Source: DASPHG01 sp035629775
GTDB lineage: Bacteria > Actinomycetota > Thermoleophilia > Solirubrobacterales > Thermoleophilaceae
NCBI GenBank assembly: GCA_035629775.1
Contig: DASPHG010000042.1
Location: 12,333-76,332, forward strand
Direction of reading: 5' to 3'
Length of the DNA stretch: 64,000 nt
Shown here: piece by piece, positions 53,656 to 62,330 of the stretch
Layout: the number at the start of each line of letters is the position of its first letter
Numbering within the stretch: position 1 is the first letter of the stretch
Made by a program: the position numbers and the translations under genes
The notes under the pieces: model-generated
Told to the model about the DNA's origin: nothing
The model's database searches: none
The model's input: only the letters and a program-made list of their open reading frames with translations

Positions 53656-53686
53656 GGTGAACAAGGGGCCTGGCCCCTTGTTCACC
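53656..53686. repeat. Perfect 31-nt palindrome (site D)
   Basis: GGTGAACAAGGG, centre GCCTGGC, CCCTTGTTCACC: the arms are perfectly complementary and the pairing continues into the centre, leaving one unpaired base. Lies between the divergent starts of the esterase and YceH genes, so it is not a terminator for either; an inserted element or regulatory site is more likely. Confidence 0.6.
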
Positions 53687-53705
53687 GCTGGCTAGAGTCG
53701 GCCGC

Positions 53706-54353
53706 ATGGACCTGACGCCCGAGGAGGTCCGCGTGCTCGGCGCGCTCGTCGAGAAGCAGCGCACCACGCCGGACCAGTACCCGCTGAGCCTGAACGCGCT
53801 CCGCCTGGCCTGCAACCAGGCCACCAACCGCGACCCGGTCGTCGAGTACGACGAGGGCACGATCCGGGTGGCGCTCGAGCGCCTGGGCAGGCGCCGCTGG
53901 GTGCGCCTCGCGAGCGGTGCGGGAAGCCGCGCGACGAAGTACCGCCATCTGCTCGACGAGGCGCTCGGCCTGGATCGGCCCGAGCTCGCGGTGCTCACCG
54001 TCCTCATGCTGCGCGGGCCGCAGACTCCCGGCGAGCTGCGCTCCCGCACGGAGCGCCTCCACCGCTTCGAAGGGCCCGGCGAGCTTAGGGCCGCGATCGA
54101 CGCGCTCGTCGGTCGGGACCTGGCCGCCAGCGCGGGGCGGCGCCCCGGGCAGAAGGAGGAGCGCTTCAGGCACCTGCTCGTCGAGGACGAGGACGCCCCC
54201 GAGGCGGATACGGAGCCGCCCGTGAAGGAAATGGGCTCCGTCCCCCTTCGGCTCGCGCGCCTCGAGGCGCAGGTCGCTGAGCTGCAAGAAGCCGTTCAGG
54301 CGCTCTCCGAAGGCGTCCACCCCGGCCCTGTGCCGGTTAAGCCCGACCTCTGA
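53706..54353 (+). CDS. YceH/DUF480 winged-helix protein
   Basis: 215 residues from ATG 53706. N-terminal MDLTPEEVRVLGALVEKQRTTPDQYPLSLNALRLACNQ is the family hallmark here split as a winged helix, followed by a second wing domain LAVLTVLMLRGPQTPGELRSRT. Ends in a short coiled coil LARLEAQVAELQEAVQAL. Function unknown. The linker before the coil contains GGGCTCCGTCCCC, the same core as the palindrome at 18217-18247. Confidence 0.9.
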   Translation: MDLTPEEVRVLGALVEKQRTTPDQYPLSLNALRLACNQATNRDPVVEYDEGTIRVALERLGRRRWVRLASGAGSRATKYRHLLDEALGLDRPELAVLTVLMLRGPQTPGELRSRTERLHRFEGPGELRAAIDALVGRDLAASAGRRPGQKEERFRHLLVEDEDAPEADTEPPVKEMGSVPLRLARLEAQVAELQEAVQALSEGVHPGPVPVKPDL

Positions 54354-54372
54354 GCTGTCGAAACGACGATCA

Positions 54373-55131
54373 GTGATCGGTACGTCCGCAAACGGCAAGA
54401 ACTTCGACCTGCTCGATCCCTCGCAGGTCAACTGGCGTGAGGCGCTCGAATACGCCTGCTCCAACCTGGACGCGATCCACCCCGTCTTCCTGCCGATCGT
54501 GCAGCTCAAGGAGCGCAACGCCTGCGGCTACGAGCTGCTCGCCCGCTTCAGCGGCGGCCCGGCGGCTCCGCCCGCGATGTGGTTCGAGAGCGCTGCGAAG
54601 CTGGGTCTCACGGCCCCGCTCGAGCGGCGGATCATGCGGGCCGGGTTCGCGACGGCCGACAAGCTGCCCGGCAACGCCTTCGTCTCGGTGAACATCACCG
54701 CGGAGGCGCTCCTGTCGCCGCAGCTCCAGGAGCTCTTCTCGCAGCGCAAGCGCTACGACAACATGATGCTCGAGGTCTCCGAGCGCGACGTGCAGCAGCC
54801 CGGCGTCGACGAGGCGCTGACCACGTTTCGCGCCGGCGGCGGACGCCTGGCCGTGGATGACATCGGCTCCGGGTTCGTGAACCTGCGGGACGTCGTCACG
54901 ATGAAGCCCGCCATCCTCAAGGTCGATCGCCAGCTCGTGCGCGGCGTGGACCGCGATCGGACCAAGTCCGCGATCGTCGACGGGCTCAACCGGATGGCGA
55001 CCCGGCTCGAGATCCCGCTGCTCGCCGAGGGGATCGAGACGCGCGAGGAGCTCGCCGAGCTCGAGGGCCTGGGCGTGCCGCTCGGGCAGGGCTACCTGTT
55101 CGGCGAGCCCAGCCCGAGCTTCAGCGGTTAG
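54373..55131 (+). CDS. EAL-domain protein (c-di-GMP phosphodiesterase-like)
   Basis: 252 residues from GTG 54373. Single EAL domain: the signature reads YELLAR in place of EAL but keeps the Glu; SVNITAEAL, LEVSERD with metal Glu, AVDDIGSGF matching DDFGTG, and LAEGIETREE with the late catalytic Glu. The main metal residues are present, so it could hydrolyse cyclic-di-GMP, although the altered motifs allow a degenerate sensor role. No partner GGDEF domain. Convergent with a small membrane protein, 4-bp overlap. Confidence 0.88.
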   Translation: MIGTSANGKNFDLLDPSQVNWREALEYACSNLDAIHPVFLPIVQLKERNACGYELLARFSGGPAAPPAMWFESAAKLGLTAPLERRIMRAGFATADKLPGNAFVSVNITAEALLSPQLQELFSQRKRYDNMMLEVSERDVQQPGVDEALTTFRAGGGRLAVDDIGSGFVNLRDVVTMKPAILKVDRQLVRGVDRDRTKSAIVDGLNRMATRLEIPLLAEGIETREELAELEGLGVPLGQGYLFGEPSPSFSG

Positions 55132-55349
55132 CGGGTTCCCCTGCTCCAGTTGTGCTCGCGGCCGTCGTGGCCGGAGACGCTGCTGTCCAGGCTCGCCCCA
55201 GGTGCGCCGCTGTAGATCTTTCCGTATGCGTGCTGGTTGATCCCGCTGCCGGTCCGCGTGTAAAGCGCGATCACGTTCCCGATGAGGAACAGGATCACGA
55301 CTGCGAGGAAGGTCCAGCTGCCGCCTGCGAGTGCGATGGTGGTGGTCAT
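55128..55349 (-). CDS. Small membrane protein
   Basis: 73 residues from ATG 55349. One transmembrane helix (WTFLAVVILFLIGNVIALY) followed by a polar tail (GSGINQHAYGKIYSGAPGAS...HDGREHNW). No family recognised. It ends within the stop of the EAL gene and follows the 29-residue membrane peptide gene on the same strand by 60 bp. Likely real from its hydrophobic pattern and spacing. Confidence 0.55.
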   Translation of the reverse strand: MTTTIALAGGSWTFLAVVILFLIGNVIALYTRTGSGINQHAYGKIYSGAPGASLDSSVSGHDGREHNWSRGTR

Positions 55350-55409
55350 GGGTAGACCGTACGCCCGTCCCGGGCGCCGCTCTGTGACCTTCCACACGCG
55401 CGCGTGGAT

Positions 55410-55499
55410 CTAGAGCTTGACGATCGCGATGACCATCGAGATCACGACGCAGATCACGATCAGCACCTGCATCGCGATCCAGAACCGGGGGATCTCCAT
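55410..55499 (-). CDS. 29-residue single-helix membrane peptide
   Basis: ATG 55499 to TAG 55410. The peptide starts MEIPRFWIAMQ and is almost wholly hydrophobic through VLIVICVVISMVIAIVKL, a single membrane helix. Codons use C/G in third position as in neighbours. It is divergent from the Wzz/BY-kinase gene (23 bp between the starts). Too short to classify; could be a small membrane regulator. Confidence 0.45.
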   Translation of the reverse strand: MEIPRFWIAMQVLIVICVVISMVIAIVKL

Positions 55500-55522
55500 C
55501 CCAGTATTGTGACGACGCGTCG

Positions 55523-57235
55523 GTGACTCCAACTGACGGATTCCTCCCTCCCGCCTCTTCCGAGCGGAAATCCGCGGACCGCCGCGAGCGGTTGCGCGTC
55601 CTGCTGCACACCCTCGGCGAGCGCCGCTGGCTGATCCTCGCCACCGCAGCGGTGATCGTGCTGGTGGTGACGCTGCGGAGCGCCGCCCAGGATGACGAGT
55701 ACGAGGCGACCGCGAAGGTCCTGGTCGGCCAGACCGAGGCGATCGACGCGCTGTTCCCCGGGGCGGGCGCCGGCGCCGACCCCGATCGGATCGCGCGGAC
55801 GAATCTCGAGCTGATCGATGACACGGTCGTCGCCGCCCGTGTGGCCGAGAGGCTCTCGGAGGAGCTCAGCAGCTCCGACCTGCTCGACCGGGTGGAGGCC
55901 GAGATCGAGAACGACTCCAACGTGGTGGCCATCAGGGTCCGCGACGAGGATCCAGAGCTCGCCGCGGAGATCGCGAACGCGTTCGCGACCGCCTACGCGC
56001 GTTTCCGCCAGCAGGCCTCGAGTCGCAATCTGGAGCGCGCCATCGAGCGCGCGCAGCTGCAGCTCGAGGAGCTCGAGGCCGACGATCTCACCACCGCCCG
56101 CGGGCGCACGATCGAGCGGCGCCTTAGCGACCTCGAGATTGCGGCGGCCCTCCAGGGCGGCGCGGTCGAGGTGGTGGGCGAGGCGGAGGTTCCCGACGAC
56201 CCCGTCGCACCGCGGCCCGGGCTGGCCTTCCTGGTGTCGATCCCGATCGGGCTCCTGGCCGGCCTGCTGCTGGCCGCCCTCGTCTCGTATCTCGACCGCC
56301 GGCTCAAGCGGGAGGAGCAGGTCGAGGCGATCGCGCACCTGCCGGTCGTGGCGTCGATCCCGCGGCGCTCGGAGCGACTCGTGCGCCGCCGCGCCGGTGG
56401 CGGCGTCTGGGCGGATCCCGTCGAGGCGGAGTCGTACGGCCGCCTGGCGACCAACCTGCGCTTCTTCAACTTCGACCGCAACGTCAAGACCGTGCTCGTC
56501 ACGAGTGCCGTCCCCGAGGAGGGCAAGACGACGGTCACGCTGCGGCTCGCGGCCGCGCTCGCGGGCGCGGGCCAGGGGGTGCTCGCCGTCGAGGCGGACC
56601 TACGCCGGCCGACGTTCACCGACTACTTCAGCATCCAGTTCCCGCACGGCCTGAGCGGAGTGCTGATCGGCTCGACCCCGTTCGAAGACGTCGTGACCCG
56701 CGTGCACACGAGCTATGCGCTCGCCGCTCCCACCGAGGAGGGCGACGACGCGTGGCGCAGCGCTCCGTTCATCGAGGTCGTCCCCGCCGGCGTGATCCCG
56801 CCGAACCCGACCGAGCTGCTGGCCGGCAACTCGCTGCCGGCCGTGCTCGAGCAGGCCAAGCAGCGGGCGGACATCGTGCTCGTGGACTCAGCCCCGCTGG
56901 TGCCGGTCGGTGACGCGATCCCGGTAGCGAACGCCGTGGACGGCGTGCTGCTGGTCGTGAAGCTCGGCGAGAGCCGCCGCGACGAGCTGCGGCGCGCGCT
57001 CAAGCTCCTGGGCACGCTGCGCTCGAAGGTGATCGGGGTCGTGATCACGAATGCCGAGCGCCCGCACGATAAGTACGACTACTACTCGAAGGAGCCGCCG
57101 GCCCCGACGCCGGCGATCGATCCGCTGGGACCCCGCCGCCGCCGGGCGGCGCCGCGGTTCGAGGACCGCGTGGAGGAGAACGGCGGAGGCGGCGAGAGCG
57201 TCGTAGAGCGCGAGAGCGAGCGCGAGAGCGACTGA
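55523..57235 (+). CDS. Wzz-type chain-length protein with BY-kinase domain
   Basis: 570 residues from GTG 55523. N-terminal helix WLILATAAVIVLVVTL, an exported Wzz domain (about 60-240) with coiled coil, a second helix (LAFLVSIPIGLLAGLLLAALV), then a cytoplasmic kinase: Walker A TSAVPEEGKTTV, Walker A' VLAVEADLRRPT, Walker B ADIVLVDSAPL, and a Tyr cluster DKYDYYSKE near the C-terminus. Such proteins set polysaccharide chain length in capsule or exopolysaccharide export. No glycosyltransferase cluster is adjacent. Confidence 0.93.
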   Translation: MTPTDGFLPPASSERKSADRRERLRVLLHTLGERRWLILATAAVIVLVVTLRSAAQDDEYEATAKVLVGQTEAIDALFPGAGAGADPDRIARTNLELIDDTVVAARVAERLSEELSSSDLLDRVEAEIENDSNVVAIRVRDEDPELAAEIANAFATAYARFRQQASSRNLERAIERAQLQLEELEADDLTTARGRTIERRLSDLEIAAALQGGAVEVVGEAEVPDDPVAPRPGLAFLVSIPIGLLAGLLLAALVSYLDRRLKREEQVEAIAHLPVVASIPRRSERLVRRRAGGGVWADPVEAESYGRLATNLRFFNFDRNVKTVLVTSAVPEEGKTTVTLRLAAALAGAGQGVLAVEADLRRPTFTDYFSIQFPHGLSGVLIGSTPFEDVVTRVHTSYALAAPTEEGDDAWRSAPFIEVVPAGVIPPNPTELLAGNSLPAVLEQAKQRADIVLVDSAPLVPVGDAIPVANAVDGVLLVVKLGESRRDELRRALKLLGTLRSKVIGVVITNAERPHDKYDYYSKEPPAPTPAIDPLGPRRRRAAPRFEDRVEENGGGGESVVERESERESD

Positions 57236-57236
57236 C

Positions 57237-57267
57237 GCAACGAACGGGGTCCGTCCCCGTTTGTTGC
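57237..57267. repeat. 31-nt palindrome (site B), likely terminator
   Basis: GCAACGAACGGG, centre GTCCGTC, CCCGTTTGTTGC; one G-T mismatch in the arms. It fills the gap between the stops of two convergent genes and is 27/31 identical to the 18217-18247 element. Confidence 0.65.
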
Positions 57268-57896
57268 TACTCGATCAGCGCTTGGCGCAGCGCGATCGCG
57301 ACCGCGTGCGTCCTGCCGTCGGCCTGGAAGCGCCCGATCACGCGCTTCGTGTCGGCCTTGACCGTCTCCGCGCTCAGCCCGATCCGGCGGGCGATCTCCT
57401 CGGTGTGGTAGCCCTCGGCCAGGAGTTGGAGGATCTCGCGCTCGCGCTCGGACAGCGGCTGGTCGCCGGGGTCGGTATCGGTCATCAAGAGGGCTGGTGA
57501 GAGGGAGGGATCGACGAACGGGCGCCCGTCGGCGACGGTGCGGATCGCCCGCACGAGGTCTTCGGGCGGCGAACCCTTCATCACGTAGCCCTTCGCGCCC
57601 GCCTGGATCGCGTCGGAAAGCACGCGCTTGTCGCCGTAGGCCGAGAACATCACGATCTGGACGTTGGGCGCAGCCTGGTGGATCTTCTTCACCGCGGACA
57701 CCCCGTCGATGCCTGGCAGGCGCACGTCCATCACGACAACCTGAGGGCGTAGACGCTCGATCGCCTCGATGGCCTCCTCGCCAGTCGTCACCGTGCCGAC
57801 GAGTTCTACGTCCTCGCTCCCCTTGAAGAGAAGGGCGAGCCCTTGGCGGACGACGGGATGATCGTCTACGCCGAGACAGCGAGTCCGCTCGGCCAT
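57267..57896 (-). CDS. NarL/LuxR-type response regulator
   Basis: 209 residues from ATG 57896. Receiver domain with acidic pair LGVDDHP, phospho-acceptor Asp57 in VVVMDVRLPGIDG, Ser in MFSAYG and Lys in VMKGSPP; C-terminal LuxR-type helix-turn-helix LSEREREILQLLAEGYHTEEIARRIGLSAETVK. No sensor kinase is next to it, so it is an orphan. Targets unknown. Divergent from the UspA gene 78 bp away. Confidence 0.93.
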   Translation of the reverse strand: MAERTRCLGVDDHPVVRQGLALLFKGSEDVELVGTVTTGEEAIEAIERLRPQVVVMDVRLPGIDGVSAVKKIHQAAPNVQIVMFSAYGDKRVLSDAIQAGAKGYVMKGSPPEDLVRAIRTVADGRPFVDPSLSPALLMTDTDPGDQPLSEREREILQLLAEGYHTEEIARRIGLSAETVKADTKRVIGRFQADGRTHAVAIALRQALIE

Positions 57897-57974
57897 GGTC
57901 TTACCCTACTCCACCCCGGCATCGGCCGGACACTTATTATCCGCGCGTTCGCCATCCCACGGGAGAGGAGAAAG

Positions 57975-58418
57975 ATGATCGGTTCGATCGTTGTCGGCAC
58001 GGACGGGTCCGACACGGCGAAGGAGGCGGTCAGGCAGGCCACTGAGCTTGCGAAGGCGGTTGGTGCCTCGGTGCACCTCGTCAGCGCCTACGAGCCGATC
58101 GGCGAGGGCCGGCTGCGGGAGGAGCGCCAGCAGGTCCCGGATGACATGCAGTGGATGGTCAACCCACGCGAGGACGTCGACGCGACGCTCAGCGCTGCGA
58201 GCGAGGTGATCAAGGAGGCCGGCGTGGAGGTGGAGACCCATGCGCGCGAGGGCGATCCCGCCGACGCGATCCTCGACGTCGCCGAGGAGAAGGGGGCCGA
58301 CCTGATCGTGGTCGGCAACAAGGGCATGACCGGGGCGAAGCGCTTCCTACTCGGAAGCGTCCCCAACAAGGTCTCGCATCACGCCCCGTGCAGCGTGATG
58401 ATCATTCGCACTACCTGA
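57975..58418 (+). CDS. Universal stress protein UspA family
   Basis: 147 residues from ATG 57975 behind GAGAGGAGAAAG. Usp fold with SIVVGTDGSDTAKEAVRQA at strand 1, and the ATP-binding signature VVGNKGMTGAKRFLLGSVPNKVSHHAPCSVMI (G-2x-G-9x-G(S/T)), indicating an ATP-binding type. Upstream is the divergent response regulator, which could control it. Ends 8 bp inside the convergent subtilase gene. Confidence 0.95.
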   Translation: MIGSIVVGTDGSDTAKEAVRQATELAKAVGASVHLVSAYEPIGEGRLREERQQVPDDMQWMVNPREDVDATLSAASEVIKEAGVEVETHAREGDPADAILDVAEEKGADLIVVGNKGMTGAKRFLLGSVPNKVSHHAPCSVMIIRTT

Positions 58419-59676
58419 GCGCGGCGGCCGCGTCCACGAGTCCGTGCCCGTAGCGGCGGTCGTATCCGTCCGCGCCGAGGTCGCGGGCGGTCCGGCGCAG
58501 GTGCTTGGCGAGGCGATCTCGGCTCGGGTTCTTCCCGAGCCGGCGGCTGCCGATCACGAGCGCCGCCGTCGCCGATACGTGCGCGGCGGCCATTGACGTC
58601 CCCTGGTAGCCGCTCGGGAGCCCGAACCGGCGCGGATTGCTGATGAAGGTCTGCTGATAGATGTCGCGCCCGGTCTGGAGGGGGCGGCAGTTCTGGGCGT
58701 CGCGCGGGTTGTCGTTGTTGTCGGCGTCGTTGCCGCCTCCCGGAGCGACGAGGTCGAGCCGGCCGCCCTGGTTCGAGTAGTCGGCCTGGCACAGGTTCTC
58801 GGTGGTCGCCCCGACCGAGATCGCGTCGCGGGCTCGCGCCGGGTAGGCGACCGTCGAGTCCGACTCGTTGCCTGCGGCGGCCACCACGAGGACGCCCTTG
58901 CGGTGGGCGAAGCGGATCGCCCGGATGATCTCCGGCACCTGCCGGGCTGTGATCGAGGGGTGGAACTCGAGGCTCAGGTTCACGATGTCGGCGCGGTGCT
59001 TCACGGCGTAGCGGATGCCACGCGAGATCTGCCAGGCGCCACCCTCGCCGTTCGCGTCGAGCACCCGGATGGGCATGATCCGCGCGTTGTAGGCGAGGCC
59101 GGTCACGCCCTTGCCGTTGTTGACGCCCTGGGCGATCGTGCCGGCGACGTGCGTGCCGTGCCCGAACTCGTCGTGCGGCCAGCGGTCGCGGTCCACGAAA
59201 TCCCAGCCCCGAACGAAGGAGCGCTTGCGGAGATCCGGCGCCCGCTTGTACCGCTTGCGGGTCCTGTAGGCGACGCCGGTGTCCACGACCGCGACGACCA
59301 CGCCGCGGCCGCCGGCGTGGCCCGCGTCGATCGCCAGATCCCATGCCTCCGGGGCGTTGACGCTCGCGTTCCCGATGAAGTTCCACTGCAGGTCGACCCA
59401 GCCCTCGGGCTCCGCGCTGCGGCCTGGGTCGTTCCAGATCCGGCTCGCGCGCGCGACGTAGTTGGGCTCGACGGAGGCCACGTCCGGGTCGGCGCGCAGG
59501 TCGGCGACGGCCCCCGGGACCGTCTCGCCCCGCGCCAGCTCGACCACCTCGCCGGTCGCCTCGCCCTCCTCGCGAACGATCACCTCGCCCGGCACGTACT
59601 CGGACGCCGCGGCGGGCGCCGCGGCGGCGAGGCAGGCGGCCATGGCCAGCAGTACGAGTCGGTTACGGTGCGGCAT
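58411..59676 (-). CDS. Secreted subtilisin-type (S8) serine protease
   Basis: 421 residues from ATG 59676. Signal peptide ends near PAAAS; an I9-like propeptide (about 26-73) precedes the catalytic domain. Triad: Asp132 in VVDTGVA, His173 in GHGTHVAGT, Ser361 in QGTSMAAAHV; Asn270 in AAAGNES forms the oxyanion hole. Cysteines in NLCQAD and QNCRPL may form a disulfide. A typical extracellular protease of spore-forming or soil actinobacteria. It ends within the UspA stop. Confidence 0.95.
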   Translation of the reverse strand: MPHRNRLVLLAMAACLAAAAPAAASEYVPGEVIVREEGEATGEVVELARGETVPGAVADLRADPDVASVEPNYVARASRIWNDPGRSAEPEGWVDLQWNFIGNASVNAPEAWDLAIDAGHAGGRGVVVAVVDTGVAYRTRKRYKRAPDLRKRSFVRGWDFVDRDRWPHDEFGHGTHVAGTIAQGVNNGKGVTGLAYNARIMPIRVLDANGEGGAWQISRGIRYAVKHRADIVNLSLEFHPSITARQVPEIIRAIRFAHRKGVLVVAAAGNESDSTVAYPARARDAISVGATTENLCQADYSNQGGRLDLVAPGGGNDADNNDNPRDAQNCRPLQTGRDIYQQTFISNPRRFGLPSGYQGTSMAAAHVSATAALVIGSRRLGKNPSRDRLAKHLRRTARDLGADGYDRRYGHGLVDAAAALR

Positions 59677-59755
59677 CGGTCTTATGTCGACAGGAACACG
59701 GCCAGAATCGAGAAGTCGTGCGAAGCGGGCACCGTACGAGTACCCCGGAACACGC

Positions 59756-60853
59756 GTGACAGTCACAGGCGCGACCGGATTCGTCGGCGCCCACGTGGCG
59801 CGCCTCCTTGCCGAACGAGGTGCTGAGGTTAGAGCCACCCACCGCGACCGTGCGCGGCTTGGCCGGCTCGGGGACGTTCCCGTGACGCCTGTGGAGGCCG
59901 ATGTGCTCGACCGGGCCGCCCTGCGGCGCGCGTTCCGAGGCGCGCGCCTCGTCTTCCACGCTGCCGGGATGGTGGCGACCAGGCCCGCCGAGGCGGTCTG
60001 GAAGGTGAACGCGCTCGCCCCGCGCCTCGCGGTCGAGGCGGCCGCGGCCGAGGGGGTGGAGCGCGTGGTCCTCACCTCGAGCGTCGGCGGGGTCGGGCCC
60101 GCGATGCTGGGCCGCGCGGGACGCGAGGACGACATCTACCGCGGCGGTGGCCTGGGTCTGACCTACGTGGACTCGAAGCACGAGGGCGAGGCCGAGGCGA
60201 TGGCGGCCGGAGCGCGCTGTGGGATCGACGTGGTCGTGGTGAACCCCGCCTACGTCCTCGGCGTGCCCGTCGACCGCTCGCAGCCGGGCGAGACCTCGAC
60301 CCGGATCGTTGGGAACTACCTGCGCGGTCGCCTCCCGGCGATCGTCGACGCGGCGACCAACATCGTCCACGTGGAGGACGTCGCGCTCGGGCATGTGCTC
60401 GCGGCCGAGCGGGGCGAGTCCGGCGAGCGCTACATCTTGGGTGGCGAGAACGTTCGCTGGATCGACCTCGTCGAGCTGATCGCGGACCTCTCCGACGTGC
60501 GCCACCCGATCGGGATCGTGCCTCGAGAGGTGGCCGAGGCGATCGCCGCCGCCGGCTCGGTCGGCGGAGTCATCTCGCCCGAGGCGTTCGGCCTCATGGC
60601 CCAGGATTGGCGCTACTCCTCCGAGAAGGCGAAGCGCGAGCTGGGCTACCGGCCGCGTGGGCTCCGGGCGACGCTCAGGGAGACGGTGGAGTGGTACGGC
60701 GAGCTGATCGAGTCGGGCGCGCTCGGGCGAGGGCGGCCGTCGCCGATGTCGCTCGGGTCGCTCGGCCTTCGGGTGGCCGGCCGCGTGGGCGTTCTGCGTG
60801 CGGTCCGCGTGGCCGAGCGCTGGAGCGGCCGCCGTCTCGTCACGGTCGAGTGA
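59756..60853 (+). CDS. NAD-dependent epimerase/dehydratase (extended SDR)
   Basis: 365 residues from GTG 59756. Rossmann TGATGFVGAHVARLLAERG, LTSSVGGVG with catalytic Ser, YVDSKHEGE (YxxxK), and ILGGENVRWIDL. The layout resembles HpnA/dihydroflavonol-4-reductase-like SDRs, some of which are hopanoid-associated. No hopanoid cyclase is adjacent, although a cyclase-like domain lies 17 kb away. Overlaps tadA by 4 bp (GTGA). Confidence 0.86.
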   Translation: MTVTGATGFVGAHVARLLAERGAEVRATHRDRARLGRLGDVPVTPVEADVLDRAALRRAFRGARLVFHAAGMVATRPAEAVWKVNALAPRLAVEAAAAEGVERVVLTSSVGGVGPAMLGRAGREDDIYRGGGLGLTYVDSKHEGEAEAMAAGARCGIDVVVVNPAYVLGVPVDRSQPGETSTRIVGNYLRGRLPAIVDAATNIVHVEDVALGHVLAAERGESGERYILGGENVRWIDLVELIADLSDVRHPIGIVPREVAEAIAAAGSVGGVISPEAFGLMAQDWRYSSEKAKRELGYRPRGLRATLRETVEWYGELIESGALGRGRPSPMSLGSLGLRVAGRVGVLRAVRVAERWSGRRLVTVE

Positions 60854-61311
60854 GCGCCTTCTTCCCGCGCGACGAGTACTTCATGCAGCTCGCGCTACGC
60901 GAGGCGGAGCGCGCGCTCGAGCACGACGACGTCCCGATCGGCTGCGTGGTCGCCCGCGACGGCGAGGTCGTGGCAGCGGCGCCGAACGAGCGCGAGCTAC
61001 GCCAGGACCCGACGGCGCATTGCGAGATCCTCGCCCTGCGCGAGGCCGCCCGCTCGGCCGGCACCTGGCGGCTGAATGCGGATGTCCTCTACGTGACGCT
61101 CGAGCCGTGTGCCATGTGCGCCGGGGCGATCGTCCTCGCGCGCGTCGCGCGCGTCGTCTACGGCGCCCCTGACCCGAAGGCGGGCGCCGCCGGCAGCGTG
61201 CTGGACGTGCTGTCAGAACCGCGGCTCAACCACCGGCCCGAGGTGGCCGGCGGCCTCCTGGCCGCGGAGTCGTCCGCGCTGCTGCGCGACTTCTTCGCGT
61301 CGCGGCGCTGA
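60850..61311 (+). CDS. tadA: tRNA-specific adenosine deaminase
   Basis: 153 residues from GTG 60850. CDA-fold zinc enzyme: His57 and Glu59 in TAHCEILAL (HxE) and Cys87/Cys90 in LEPCAMCAG (PCxxC). TadA converts A34 to inosine in tRNA-Arg(ACG), and a tRNA-Arg(ACG) gene is present in this window (30018), consistent with need for this enzyme. Coupled to the epimerase gene. Confidence 0.93.
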   Translation: MSAFFPRDEYFMQLALREAERALEHDDVPIGCVVARDGEVVAAAPNERELRQDPTAHCEILALREAARSAGTWRLNADVLYVTLEPCAMCAGAIVLARVARVVYGAPDPKAGAAGSVLDVLSEPRLNHRPEVAGGLLAAESSALLRDFFASRR

Positions 61312-61380
61312 TTCGTCGCGTCCGTAACACCCACGCGGCACGCGGAGGCAGATCCTCCCGAGCCCGATGCGCCGCCGCCA

Positions 61381-61431
61381 CGAACCGCAACCACTTTTGG
61401 CCACCCCTCGGCCAGAACCGGTTGCGGTTCG
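61381..61431. repeat. Long inverted repeat containing the 31-nt element (copy 2)
   Basis: Perfect 12-bp outer arms CGAACCGCAACC (61381-61392) and GGTTGCGGTTCG (61420-61431). Inside, 61391-61421 is the 31-nt element with centre ACCCCTC and inner stem TGGCC/GGCCA, the relative of 6928-6958. It lies just before the AbiEi/DUF559-like gene and may regulate it or end tadA transcription. Confidence 0.55.
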
Positions 61432-61441
61432 GGTGAGGAGG

Positions 61442-62287
61442 ATGGCCGAGGGGCAGGAGGGACTGATCACGCGGGCCCAGCTGCGGTCCGCCGGGCTCTC
61501 TGACGCGAAGATCGCGCGGTGGGTCGCGGAGGGGCAACTGGTCCGCCGCCACCAATCGATCTACACGGTCGGCCACGGAGCGCTCTCGCAGAAGGGCGAG
61601 CTGCTCGCCGCGCTTCTCTACGCGGGGGAAGGAGCGGCGCTCAGCCATACGACCGCCGCCTGGTGGTGGGGCCTGATCGAGGCCGAGCCCAGGCGCATCC
61701 ACGTCAGCGCGCGACACAACCGCGTGTCGTTGCCAGCCGTCAGGGTTCACGCGCCGCGCGGGTTCTCGGTCGTGGAGCACCGTGGGCTTCCGGTCACGTC
61801 GGTGCCGCGGACGGTGATCGACGTCGCCGCCGGCTTTCGTTACGCGCACGTGCGTCGCCTCGTCGCGGAGGTCGAGTTCCGGGCCTTGGCGCGGTTGCCC
61901 GATCTCGCTGCCGAGTGCGCACGCGGGCGGCCTGGCAGCTCAGCGATGCGCCGTGCCCTGCGCGAGCATCAGCCGGAGCTCGCCCGCACGCGGAGCGTGT
62001 TAGAGGAGCGACTCGTCTGGCTCTGCGAGGAGTACGAGATACCCATGCCGGAATTCAACGCCCGGATGTGCGGCCTCACGGTCGACGCGCTCTGGCGCGC
62101 CGCGGGCGTGGTGGTCGAGCTGGACGGGATGGCGGCCCACGCCTCACCGGCGCGCATGCACAAGGACCGGCGGCGCGACCTCGAGCTCCGCGCGGCCGGT
62201 CTCGTCGTACAGCGCTACACGTGGTCGCAGGTCACGCGGACTCCGGCCGACGTGGCCGCGGACATACTGCGCGCCCTCCGGCGCTAG
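61442..62287 (+). CDS. AbiEi-type winged-helix protein with DUF559-like domain (paralogue 2)
   Basis: 281 residues from ATG 61442; starts at 61433 (GTG) or 61367 (ATG) are possible, but the latter would place the inverted repeat inside the protein. Winged helix LITRAQLRSAGLSDAKIARW, then SHTTAAWWWGL and VTSVPRTVIDVAAG, as in the 24483 paralogue. The nuclease-like end keeps VLEERLVWLC and VVVELDGMAAH but the middle Asp site is less clear (LTVDALW). No toxin gene nearby. Confidence 0.8.
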   Translation: MAEGQEGLITRAQLRSAGLSDAKIARWVAEGQLVRRHQSIYTVGHGALSQKGELLAALLYAGEGAALSHTTAAWWWGLIEAEPRRIHVSARHNRVSLPAVRVHAPRGFSVVEHRGLPVTSVPRTVIDVAAGFRYAHVRRLVAEVEFRALARLPDLAAECARGRPGSSAMRRALREHQPELARTRSVLEERLVWLCEEYEIPMPEFNARMCGLTVDALWRAAGVVVELDGMAAHASPARMHKDRRRDLELRAAGLVVQRYTWSQVTRTPADVAADILRALRR

Positions 62288-62330
62288 CGATGTGAAACGA
62301 TCGCGCCCGGGAGGAGGCTGAGGGCTGCCG

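Noticed and set aside
54225..54255. Full member of the 31-nt palindrome family inside the YceH gene
   Set aside because: Only the 13-bp core GGGCTCCGTCCCC matches; the outer arms do not pair, so it is mentioned only as a core match.
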